In this document: one piece after another, positions 33,141 to 40,281 of the stretch
How the letters are laid out: each line of letters begins with the position of its first letter
Numbering within the stretch: position 1 is the first letter of the stretch
Assembly (NCBI RefSeq): GCF_003201655.1
Contig: NZ_QJJU01000004.1
Coordinates: 62,001 to 126,000, forward strand
Direction of reading: 5' to 3'
From: Mycolicibacterium moriokaense
GTDB lineage: Bacteria; Actinomycetota; Actinomycetes; Mycobacteriales; Mycobacteriaceae
DNA length: 64,000 nucleotides
Notes under the pieces: generated by a model
What the model was told of the DNA's origin: nothing
The model's database searches: none
Seen by the model: the letters and a program-made list of their open reading frames with translations, nothing else
Position numbers and translations under genes: made by a program

Positions 33141-34445
33141 TTAGGGTGGCCCGGAAAGGTTTCCCCGCCGGATGTCCTCACGGCACTCGGCACGTGATTT
33201 TCCGGTCTGCTGGATACAGACGTCGACCTGCTGTTCAATGCCCGCCGGGTAGACCGGATCTGTGGCGCCTGGGGTGACGGTCGGCGTCGGGACAACGCCG
33301 GACACCAAGGACCACATGATGTCGCCGGTGGACGGTAGCCGGGCACAGTACGCCTGCTGCCCGTTCTCGGTGATGCCTGCTGCCCCCAGCACTGCGCAGT
33401 CCGCACCAACAAGCACCACTGGCACTGCCGGTGCCGCCGGGCGTTGTTGCGGGGCGGCCGAGTTTTGGTGACGCCCGGTGAGGATGACCGCAGCGGCCGC
33501 CCCGGCAATCAACACCGAGGCCAGAATCGCGGAGCCGATCACGAGCAGTCGCTTCCGGCTGTTCGGTTTGTTTCGTTGACGACGCGCGTACGCCGCAGCG
33601 GCCATCGTTGCGTCGTTGCCTGCAAGCGCATCGGCGAAGTCCGTGCACGTGTCGTACCGGTCACGGGGCGACTTCGCGAGCGCCTTCGAAAGCACCGGGC
33701 CCAGGCCTGAGAGTTCGGGCTTGCGATCCTCGATCGCAGGTGGCGGCGCCGAAACATGCTGACTGATCACGACGGCGGGATTGCGGTCCAGGTAGAGGTG
33801 CGTCCCGGTGAACAGTTCGAAAGCCGTTGCGGCAAGCGAGTATTGGTCGGCGCGGCCGTCGAGTGGCTGGCCCATCAGCTGTTCGGGGGCGGCATAGGCA
33901 ACCGTGCCGACCGTCATGTTGGTCTGGGTTAATGTGCTGGAATCGTCGACCCGCCGTGCGATGCCGAAATCGGCCAACATCGCACGCCAGCCACCGGAAT
34001 CCGTTTCGGCCAGCAGGATGTTGGCCGGCTTGACGTCGCGGTGCAGCAACTGGCGTTGATGCGCGTAGTCGAGTGCGTCGGCGACCGCGGTGACGATGGG
34101 CACGACTTCGTCGGGCGGCATTCCCTTGCGATACTTCTCCACCAACAAGCGGGAAGCATCGGTGCCCTCGACGTAGGCCATGGTTATCCACAACTGGCCC
34201 TCGTACTCACCGCGGTCGTAAACGGCGACGATGTTCGGGTGCGACAGCGTGGCAGCGTTCTGGGCTTCGCGATTGAAACGTTCGCGATACATCGGATCGT
34301 CCGACACGTGCTGCGCCAACACCTTCATCGCGTCGCGGCGTGGCAATCGCGGGTGCTGAACTAGATAGACCTCTCCCATCGCACCCGAACCCAGCCGCCG
34401 CAGAATCTCGTACCCGGCGAATGTCTGGCCGGCTACTAACGACAT
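33141..34445 (-). CDS. Transmembrane Ser/Thr protein kinase (PknB-type)
   Basis: Predicted 434 residues. Residues about 12-275 are a Hanks-type kinase: glycine loop [12 protein letters not shown], Lys in [24 protein letters not shown], activation-loop [15 protein letters not shown] with Thr residues for autophosphorylation. A juxtamembrane basic stretch leads to one transmembrane helix ([23 protein letters not shown], about 299-321) and an external domain of about 110 residues with four cysteines ([27 protein letters not shown]). It has no PASTA repeats, so it is not PknB itself; it resembles PknF/PknI-type receptors in layout. Signal unknown. Confidence 0.9.
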   Translation of the reverse strand: MSLVAGQTFAGYEILRRLGSGAMGEVYLVQHPRLPRRDAMKVLAQHVSDDPMYRERFNREAQNAATLSHPNIVAVYDRGEYEGQLWITMAYVEGTDASRLLVEKYRKGMPPDEVVPIVTAVADALDYAHQRQLLHRDVKPANILLAETDSGGWRAMLADFGIARRVDDSSTLTQTNMTVGTVAYAAPEQLMGQPLDGRADQYSLAATAFELFTGTHLYLDRNPAVVISQHVSAPPPAIEDRKPELSGLGPVLSKALAKSPRDRYDTCTDFADALAGNDATMAAAAYARRQRNKPNSRKRLLVIGSAILASVLIAGAAAAVILTGRHQNSAAPQQRPAAPAVPVVLVGADCAVLGAAGITENGQQAYCARLPSTGDIMWSLVSGVVPTPTVTPGATDPVYPAGIEQQVDVCIQQTGKSRAECREDIRRGNLSGPP

Positions 34446-34491
34446 GCGGGGATCCTACCTACGTTGGTGCTGCGTCCTGGCGGCTGAACCC

Positions 34492-35382
34492 TCACTGAGG
34501 ATGTGCCGCCAGGTAGTCCGCGACGGGGATCGGCGAGGTCGCGACGTACCCGATGGGCAGGAGCACGTCACCTGCGGTGGTGCGGTAGTAGACGTCCCAC
34601 CGGTAGTAACCGGCGAACGCCGAAGGGTCGGACGCGAGAACGGCGGCGTAGTCCTTGACCGCCTGCACGTACAGGTCGGAGTTGTTGTAGCGGAACAGGG
34701 CATGGTCCGGGTCCTGCGCGAAGCCGTTAGCGGCGAGATAGCGACCCGCCGCCGTGATGCTGTCGTGCGGCGAGAAGATGTCGCCGTTGCCGCCGTATGC
34801 GGCGAATGTCGAGGGCATGAACTGCATCGGGCCGTGCGCGCCAGCGGAGCTCAAGCCGACAACGCGACCATAGGTGGTTTCGATGAGGTTGATGGCCGCC
34901 AGGTAGTTCCAGCCGACACCCGTCGCACTTTCGGCTTCGCGGTAGTAACCGAGCAGTTCGCCGGCAGACGCAGGGGCATCGATGCGCCACGCGGGCAGCG
35001 TGTCCTTCAAATTGGTGCCGAGCAGCCCGTTGAGTTGGTGGCGCGCGTCGATGTTGTAGTCGTAGACGCCGAGAAACGGCCCCGGAATCCGCGAACGCGC
35101 GATCGCTTCCCATTCCGGTTTGCGAGCGAGAGTTCGGTAGGCCACTTGCTGGCGCCGCGCCGCATCCACGAGCACAGCTTCGGTGGCCGCCGGATCGCGT
35201 AGCGCCCGCTCGTCGGCGACCAAGTTGTCGGCCAGTTGAGCGGGGTCCTGCGCAAGCCGTGGCTGCGCCGGGAGTGTGGTCGCCACGGGCGACGGCATGG
35301 CAGTTCGCACCGCGGATGGCTCTGAGCAGGCGACGAGCACGAACGTCGTCGCGACCACGAGAAGTGCCTTGCCGCGACGCAT
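34492..35382 (-). CDS. Lytic transglycosylase-like lipoprotein
   Basis: Predicted 296 residues. The start at 35382 gives a lipoprotein signal (MRRGKALLVVATTFVLVAC) with Cys as lipidation site (lipobox LVAC). The SLT-type lysozyme-like domain holds the catalytic Glu in LAAINLIETTYGRVVGLSS, then GAHGPMQFMPSTFAAYG and AANGFAQDPDHALFRYNNSD. It should cleave the MurNAc-GlcNAc bond of peptidoglycan with 1,6-anhydro formation, anchored on the outer face of the membrane. Located between a Ser/Thr kinase and phoU. Confidence 0.88.
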   Translation of the reverse strand: MRRGKALLVVATTFVLVACSEPSAVRTAMPSPVATTLPAQPRLAQDPAQLADNLVADERALRDPAATEAVLVDAARRQQVAYRTLARKPEWEAIARSRIPGPFLGVYDYNIDARHQLNGLLGTNLKDTLPAWRIDAPASAGELLGYYREAESATGVGWNYLAAINLIETTYGRVVGLSSAGAHGPMQFMPSTFAAYGGNGDIFSPHDSITAAGRYLAANGFAQDPDHALFRYNNSDLYVQAVKDYAAVLASDPSAFAGYYRWDVYYRTTAGDVLLPIGYVATSPIPVADYLAAHPQ

Positions 35383-35440
35383 CCCTCTATCTTGACTGAG
35401 TTCGGCGGGATGTGAGCGGCTTGCCCGTAACCTTTCAGAC

Positions 35441-36118
35441 GTGCGCACGGCATTTCACGAGCAGCTCGAAGGATTGGCGGCCAGCATCGCCGAGATGTGT
35501 GGGCTGGCGGGGGCGTCGATGGAACGTGCGACGCAGGCGTTGCTCCAAGCCGATCTGCTGCTGGCCGAGCAGGTGATCACCGACTACGAGGCCATCGTGT
35601 TGAAGGCGGCCGCGGCCGAGGAACGCGCGTTTTCGGTTCTCGCTTTGCAGGCGCCCGTCGCCGGTGATCTGCGCGCGGTCGTCAGTGCGATAAAGAACGT
35701 TGCCGACGTCGACCGAATGGGCGCGTTGGCCCTGCATGTCGCCAAGCTGGCCCGGCGGCGACACCCGGCCAAGGTACTTCCTGAAGAGGTCAACGGATAT
35801 TTCACCGAAATGGGCCGGATAGCGGTCGACATGGGCAACAGCGTCAAAGACGTTGTGCTGTCAGGAGATCCAGACAGGGCTGCGCAACTCGATGACGATG
35901 ACGATGACATGGACAACCTGCATCGCCATTTGTTCAACGTGCTCATGGAGCGAGAGTGGAAGCACAGCGCCGCATCCGCCGTCGACGTCACCTTGCTCAG
36001 CCGCTATTACGAACGATTCGCCGATCACGCCGTCGAAATCGCCCGCCGCGTCATCTTCCAAGTCACGGGCGAACCCGCAGGCACTGCCCCATCGGCCTCG
36101 ACGGACGACCAACCATGA
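35441..36118 (+). CDS. phoU: PhoU-family phosphate signalling regulator
   Basis: Predicted 225 residues with two three-helix PhoU repeats. Metal-binding acidic motifs are visible in [17 protein letters not shown] and [16 protein letters not shown] (repeat 1) and in [18 protein letters not shown] (repeat 2). PhoU links the Pst phosphate transporter to the SenX3-RegX3 type two-component system and represses the Pho regulon when phosphate is sufficient. Mycobacteria often have two copies (PhoY1/PhoY2); which one this is cannot be said. A run of Asp (DDDDDDM) in the linker is unusual. GTG start at 35441. No pst genes are nearby. Confidence 0.88.
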   Translation: MRTAFHEQLEGLAASIAEMCGLAGASMERATQALLQADLLLAEQVITDYEAIVLKAAAAEERAFSVLALQAPVAGDLRAVVSAIKNVADVDRMGALALHVAKLARRRHPAKVLPEEVNGYFTEMGRIAVDMGNSVKDVVLSGDPDRAAQLDDDDDDMDNLHRHLFNVLMEREWKHSAASAVDVTLLSRYYERFADHAVEIARRVIFQVTGEPAGTAPSASTDDQP

Positions 36119-36186
36119 GTGGTTTTGCTCTTGTGCTGGCGACCGCACTCCTCATGTGCCTACACACTTGGAAATATCGGCACTGA
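36115..36186 (+). CDS. Possible 23-residue membrane peptide coupled to phoU
   Basis: An ATG overlaps the phoU stop (ATGA) and opens a 23-codon frame ([20 protein letters not shown], then YRH, stop). The peptide is one hydrophobic helix with a basic C-terminus, as seen in small membrane proteins. Overlap-coupled starts are typical in this genome. It may also be chance; no independent support. Confidence 0.3.
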   Translation: MSGFALVLATALLMCLHTWKYRH

Positions 36187-36197
36187 CCGAGTGAGGT

Positions 36198-37073
36198 TCA
36201 GGGCCGCTGCGGCTGATAGATCGCGTCGGCGGCTTGCGGTGCAACACCGAGTTCGGCCGCGACTGCGTCGATGGCTTGCTGCGCAATGTTGAGGTCCACC
36301 TGGCCGTCGGGAGTGAAGTACGGGGCGACATAGCGCTCGTAGTGCTGTTGTACTTCATCACGCGTCAGTCGCTGGAGGAACGACGCAAGGTAGTCGACGG
36401 CCAGGCCAGGCTGTTCGGCGATTGTCCGCAGGGCTCGCTCGTTGGCCCGCACCAGCGCCTGCAGCGCCGGGCTCTCCAGCGGGATATGGGTGGGGTCCAC
36501 GGCTACGCCCACGGTGGGGATCTGAAAGTGATCACCGACCCACGCCAGCAGGTGAAACCCTTCTTCGTCGGCGACCTGTTCCGGTGACAGAGTGCTGCCG
36601 ACGTAGGCGGCGTCGATCGACCCGTCCCGCAGTCGTCGCAGATCCATCTGGTAGTCACCAGGAACCCGTGTCACACATTCGACATCGCGGTCGGGGTCCA
36701 TGCCGTACTTGCGCATGACGATTCGTGCGAAACAACCGGGCGCGGTGTGGCCACCGTGAACTGCAAGGCGGCGCCCGCGGAGATCGGCCATCGATGTCAC
36801 ATCGGCGTTGCCGAGAAACCAGAACAACGGACGATGGGTGTTGACACTGAGCATCTTCCAGCCGATGCCGTCGGTCAGTCGCGATAGCAGGGCCCGACCC
36901 AGACCGATCGTCGCGCCGTGGCGGACACGTTCCGTTTTCCACCCGACCCCGTCGCGGATGGCGACGTGGACGCCCTCATCCTCGTAATAGCCCTCCTGGT
37001 CGGCAACATAGGCGACCAGTTCCTCGTGGTACCCATGTCCGACGTAACTCAGGTCGATGGTGTGCACGGTCAC
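36198..37073 (-). CDS. Solute-binding-fold protein (SsuA/NMT1-like) lacking a signal peptide
   Basis: Predicted 291 residues with the type 2 periplasmic binding fold of SsuA/THI5-like proteins (LSYVGHGYHEELVAYVADQEGYYEDEGV, split here; LRGRRLAVHGGHTAPGCFARI; DGSIDAAYVGSTLSPEQVA). The GTG start at 37073 (GAAGGG upstream) gives no signal peptide or lipobox, and no ABC permease or ATPase gene is adjacent, so it may be a cytoplasmic enzyme or sensor using this fold. THI5-type proteins make pyrimidine precursors; that is one alternative. It lies 46 bp downstream of an SDR gene in a probable operon. Confidence 0.72.
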   Translation of the reverse strand: MTVHTIDLSYVGHGYHEELVAYVADQEGYYEDEGVHVAIRDGVGWKTERVRHGATIGLGRALLSRLTDGIGWKMLSVNTHRPLFWFLGNADVTSMADLRGRRLAVHGGHTAPGCFARIVMRKYGMDPDRDVECVTRVPGDYQMDLRRLRDGSIDAAYVGSTLSPEQVADEEGFHLLAWVGDHFQIPTVGVAVDPTHIPLESPALQALVRANERALRTIAEQPGLAVDYLASFLQRLTRDEVQQHYERYVAPYFTPDGQVDLNIAQQAIDAVAAELGVAPQAADAIYQPQRP

Positions 37074-37119
37074 AACCCTTCTCACAAATTCGGTGAATTC
37101 TCCTGCGGCGGAACCACTT

Positions 37120-37863
37120 TCAATCCATGGAAAGGCCGCCGTTGATCGGCAGGTAGTGGCCGGTGGTGAAACCAGACTCCTCACTTGCCAAGAAGGCCAC
37201 CGTGCGGGCCACTTCGTCAGGGCGCACGAGGCGCGCCATGGGGTTGGTTGCGCCGAGGTGGCGCACCTGCTCTGTCCTCAGCTGTCCGGTCACCTTGGTT
37301 TCATCGACCGTCGCAGGCGCGACGAGGTTCGCGGTGATGCCGTGTGGCGCCAGCTCGAGTGCGATGTACCGGACGAACTGATCCAGTGCCGCCTTTGCGG
37401 TGCCCAGGGTGATCATCCCTTCGCGCGGACGGCGCGATAGCCCCGTGCTGAGGTACACCAGCCGACCGTAATTCCGGGAAATCATCCCCGGTACAACAGC
37501 TTTGGTGATCAGAAAGGCGGCACGCAGCTCGCGGTCCAGTTTGCCGCCGAGCTGCTCCCAGGTCAGGTCGACGAACGAGGTGACATCGAAAGGGATCAAA
37601 GCGTTGTGCACGAGCACGTCGACGCCGCCCCACTGCCGCTCCGTTTCGCCAACCATCGCCGCGACATCGTCGGCCTCGGTGACATCTGCCCGAATCGCGA
37701 CGGCCTCACCGCCCGCCGCGGTCACGGCCCGGACCACCTCGTCTGCCTGCTCTGCGCTGGACCGGTAGTTGACGACCACCCGAAACTTCTGCTCAGCGAG
37801 GACTTGTGCGGTCGCCGCACCGATTCCCCGACTGGCGCCGGTGATCAGAGCAACACGACTCAT
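37120..37863 (-). CDS. SDR-fold protein lacking the catalytic tyrosine
   Basis: Predicted 247 residues, FabG-like: cofactor motif ALITGASRGIGAATAQ, NYRSS giving NADP preference, HNALI in place of NNAG, Ser in LVYLSTGLSRRP, and the C-terminal YLPINGGLSMD. The YxxxK motif reads LGTAK (in GMITLGTAKAALDQF), so Tyr is replaced by Leu (codon CTG) while Lys is kept. It is either catalytically altered or a non-enzymatic Rossmann protein; some actinobacterial SDRs share this LGTAKAAL pattern. AAAGGAAAC precedes the start. First gene of an operon with the solute-binding-fold protein. Confidence 0.78.
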   Translation of the reverse strand: MSRVALITGASRGIGAATAQVLAEQKFRVVVNYRSSAEQADEVVRAVTAAGGEAVAIRADVTEADDVAAMVGETERQWGGVDVLVHNALIPFDVTSFVDLTWEQLGGKLDRELRAAFLITKAVVPGMISRNYGRLVYLSTGLSRRPREGMITLGTAKAALDQFVRYIALELAPHGITANLVAPATVDETKVTGQLRTEQVRHLGATNPMARLVRPDEVARTVAFLASEESGFTTGHYLPINGGLSMD

Positions 37864-38014
37864 CTTGAAGTTTCCTTTCGCGAGATCACGGGGCCCAGCC
37901 GGCCGTTACCCGCTGCGCACCGAACGCCGTTCTTATCGTGCGAGCCGGATGCGCCGAATTGGCCTGCTCGCCTCGATTCCCACTGTTCTCCCAGGTACTA
38001 CCCGAGTGGGCGTC

Positions 38015-39160
38015 TCACGCGCCGGCCTGCGGAGTCACGAGGAACTTCTCCCCGGTCGCCCGCTTGACGTAGGCGTTGAACGCATCGGGGCGGAGCATGC
38101 CCGCAAGTGACACCTCGCGGGTGTAGTTGCTGCCGAACGTCGTGGTCAGCTCGGCGGCCACACGGGCGCGGAGCCGGCCGATCGCCTCGGCCCCAGCGCT
38201 CTGGAGGAACGGCGTGAGCAGCCACCCGCCAATCCCCCACGCCATGCCGAAATTTCTGGTGAGTGTGGTCGGACCCGTGTCGAGGGCACCGTAGATGTAC
38301 ACCTGCTTGTGGACGGCCGACCCATACCGCGAGTACTCCCCTGCGGTTGAGTGGGCCGCTTCCTCCATGCCGTTGAGAATCTGGCTCGCCAGCGTTCCTC
38401 CACCCGTTGCGTCGAACGCAAGCGTCGCCGACGTCGCCTTCAGAGTCTCGAGAAGATCCGATTCAAACGATGGCGAGCTCGAATTGCAGACGTGGACCGC
38501 GCCCATTGCCGTCAGCAGCTCCGCTTGCTCGGGCTTGCGGACGATATTGACCAGCGGCACGCCATCCTTTTGGCAGAGCTTGACAAGCATCTGGCCCAGA
38601 TTCGACGCCGCGGCCGTGTGCACCAGGGCCGAATGGCCTTCGCGCCGCATGGTTTCCAGCATTCCGAGAGCCGTCAACGGGTTGACGAAGGACGATGCGC
38701 CATCCTTTGCCGTCGCACCCTCTGGCAAGACGAGGCACGCGAAAGCATCAACAACTCGGTACTGCGAGTACATCGCGCCACCCGCGATCCCCACCGTTTT
38801 CCCGAGAAGGGCCTGGGCCGCAGGCGATGATCCCGCGGCCACGACGATGCCCGCACCCTCGTTACCCACAGGAAGCGATTTGTCGACGCGCGCCGTGAGC
38901 GCACCCAACGTGCCCGGCCCCAACGATGCGGTGACGACGGGGCGCTCGGGCGTACCCGCCACCGTCGCAGTCGCCATATCGGCGCTGGCGATGAGCAACC
39001 CCAGGTCTGACGGGTTGATCGGCGAGGCCTCCACCTTTACCAACACCTCATTGGCGGCGGGCGTTGGTACTGGGACGTCGTGAAGTGAGAGCTCCAGCGT
39101 GCCCTGCGACGTCACCAACGACCGCAGTTCCAATGCACTGTCGGGCAAGTCAGCTGTCAT
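38015..39160 (-). CDS. MDR-superfamily alcohol/quinone dehydrogenase
   Basis: Predicted 381 residues. The N-terminal GroES-like domain shows VKVEASPINPSDLGLLI and GNEGAGIVVAAG; the Rossmann part has LVHTAAASNLGQMLVKLCQ and FDATGGGTLASQIL. No zinc-ligand pattern is seen, fitting the quinone oxidoreductase or enoyl reductase branch. It follows the MarR gene by 37 bp, so expression is likely under MarR control. Substrate unknown. Confidence 0.85.
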   Translation of the reverse strand: MTADLPDSALELRSLVTSQGTLELSLHDVPVPTPAANEVLVKVEASPINPSDLGLLIASADMATATVAGTPERPVVTASLGPGTLGALTARVDKSLPVGNEGAGIVVAAGSSPAAQALLGKTVGIAGGAMYSQYRVVDAFACLVLPEGATAKDGASSFVNPLTALGMLETMRREGHSALVHTAAASNLGQMLVKLCQKDGVPLVNIVRKPEQAELLTAMGAVHVCNSSSPSFESDLLETLKATSATLAFDATGGGTLASQILNGMEEAAHSTAGEYSRYGSAVHKQVYIYGALDTGPTTLTRNFGMAWGIGGWLLTPFLQSAGAEAIGRLRARVAAELTTTFGSNYTREVSLAGMLRPDAFNAYVKRATGEKFLVTPQAGA

Positions 39161-39197
39161 GGGTAGCGCCTCGTTCCTATTGGGACGTTTTTCAACT

Positions 39198-39662
39198 CTA
39201 TGAACCCGGGCCCTCGATGTCAGCGATCTCCCGCATCTCGCCGAGGACGCGCACTACCACCTGGGCGGCCAACCACAACGCCACCTGATCGTCTCCGGAT
39301 ACGCCGGCTAACAACGCGGCGACTCGCTGCCGGATGACGTCCCCGCGCGCGTCCCAGAACTTCCGGCCAGCCTCGCCCAACATGACCAACGACGCCCGGC
39401 CGTCATCGGGATCGCTCCATCGCTCCAGCAGCCCCTGCCGCTCCATTCGCTGAACCAGCTGAGTCATTCCCGATTGACTGGCTCCCTCGGCTTCGGCGAG
39501 TGCCGTCAACCGCATCGGACCCTCCCGGTTTATCCGGTTCAACACCAGCGCGGCGCTTGCACTGAGGTCGTCACGGTCGACCAGGTACCGAAACATCAGG
39601 TCGGTTCCGAGAGTGATCATCTCGGCGATCGCGTCCGCACTACCAGCGACTGCGCGTTCCAT
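39198..39662 (-). CDS. MarR family transcriptional regulator
   Basis: Predicted 154 residues with the winged helix-turn-helix (GPMRLTALAEAEGASQSGMTQLVQRM) and the wing LLERWSDPDDGRASLVMLG. Members bind small aromatic or lipophilic ligands and repress divergent efflux or oxidoreductase genes. It is first in an operon with the MDR dehydrogenase and divergent from mmpS-mmpL, which makes it the likely regulator of both, through the 175-bp region that holds a palindrome at 39782-39795. Confidence 0.85.
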   Translation of the reverse strand: MERAVAGSADAIAEMITLGTDLMFRYLVDRDDLSASAALVLNRINREGPMRLTALAEAEGASQSGMTQLVQRMERQGLLERWSDPDDGRASLVMLGEAGRKFWDARGDVIRQRVAALLAGVSGDDQVALWLAAQVVVRVLGEMREIADIEGPGS

Positions 39663-39781
39663 GGCACATTTATATCATCGAAGTAAAGTACAGCAACCTA
39701 TGTCACATCACGATAGACGCCAAATACTGATAATTTCCTGTATGCCAACGAGCTGAGCGCCCTCATGCGGTTGAGTTATCC

Positions 39782-39795
39782 ATCCTATCTAGGAT
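39782..39795. promoter_or_regulatory. Palindromic operator candidate before mmpS
   Basis: ATCCTATCTAGGAT has perfect 6-bp arms (ATCCTA/TAGGAT) around two bases and is followed directly by an AT-rich TATAAATA stretch that could be the mmpS promoter -10. It lies in the AT-rich region between divergent marR and mmpS, about 42 bp before the mmpS start. Position suggests a MarR site. Confidence 0.5.
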
Positions 39796-39837
39796 ATAAA
39801 TACGCTCCATGACCTTCCAGGTGCCGGGGGCGATCGA

Positions 39838-40281
39838 GTGAGCCAACGATCCGCCGGCCGGACTTTCCTGGCGAGAACCTGGCTGCCCCTCGTTGCTGTC
39901 ATTGCGATCGCCATGGGGGCGCTGTGCATGTGGAAGGTGCATCAAGCGTCTGCCCCGGGACCGGTCCTCACAGTCAACGGTCCCCAGGCGCCCGAGGAGT
40001 TCGTTCCCAAGCAGCTCACCTATGAGTTGTTCGGCGCGCTCGGAGGCGGCGGGATGCTTTCCTACATCGACATCGACGGTCATCCGCACAAGGTCGATCT
40101 GACGTCATTGCCGTGGTCGCACACGGAGACGACGACGCTCACCGTCGTTTCCGGCAGCATCTCAGCGCAGGTCCACGGAGGTCAGGTCGGCTGCCGGATG
40201 CTGGTCAACGGCGTTGTCCGCGATGAACAATCGGCCACACGTCAGGACGCGGATGTCACCTGCAGAGTGAAATCCGCGTGA
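39838..40281 (+). CDS. MmpS family membrane protein
   Basis: Predicted 147 residues. A single N-terminal transmembrane helix (LPLVAVIAIAMGALCMWKVH) is followed by an external beta-sandwich (KQLTYELFGALGGGGMLSYI, LTVVSGSISAQVHGGQVGC). MmpS proteins assist MmpL transporters in siderophore or lipid export. GTG start; the stop overlaps the mmpL start (GTGA), so the two are coupled. Confidence 0.9.
   Translation: MSQRSAGRTFLARTWLPLVAVIAIAMGALCMWKVHQASAPGPVLTVNGPQAPEEFVPKQLTYELFGALGGGGMLSYIDIDGHPHKVDLTSLPWSHTETTTLTVVSGSISAQVHGGQVGCRMLVNGVVRDEQSATRQDADVTCRVKSA

Noticed and set aside
35880..35915. GATGAC-type short tandem repeat in phoU
   Set aside because: It encodes the Asp run of the PhoU linker; a short low-complexity coding stretch, not a separate element.
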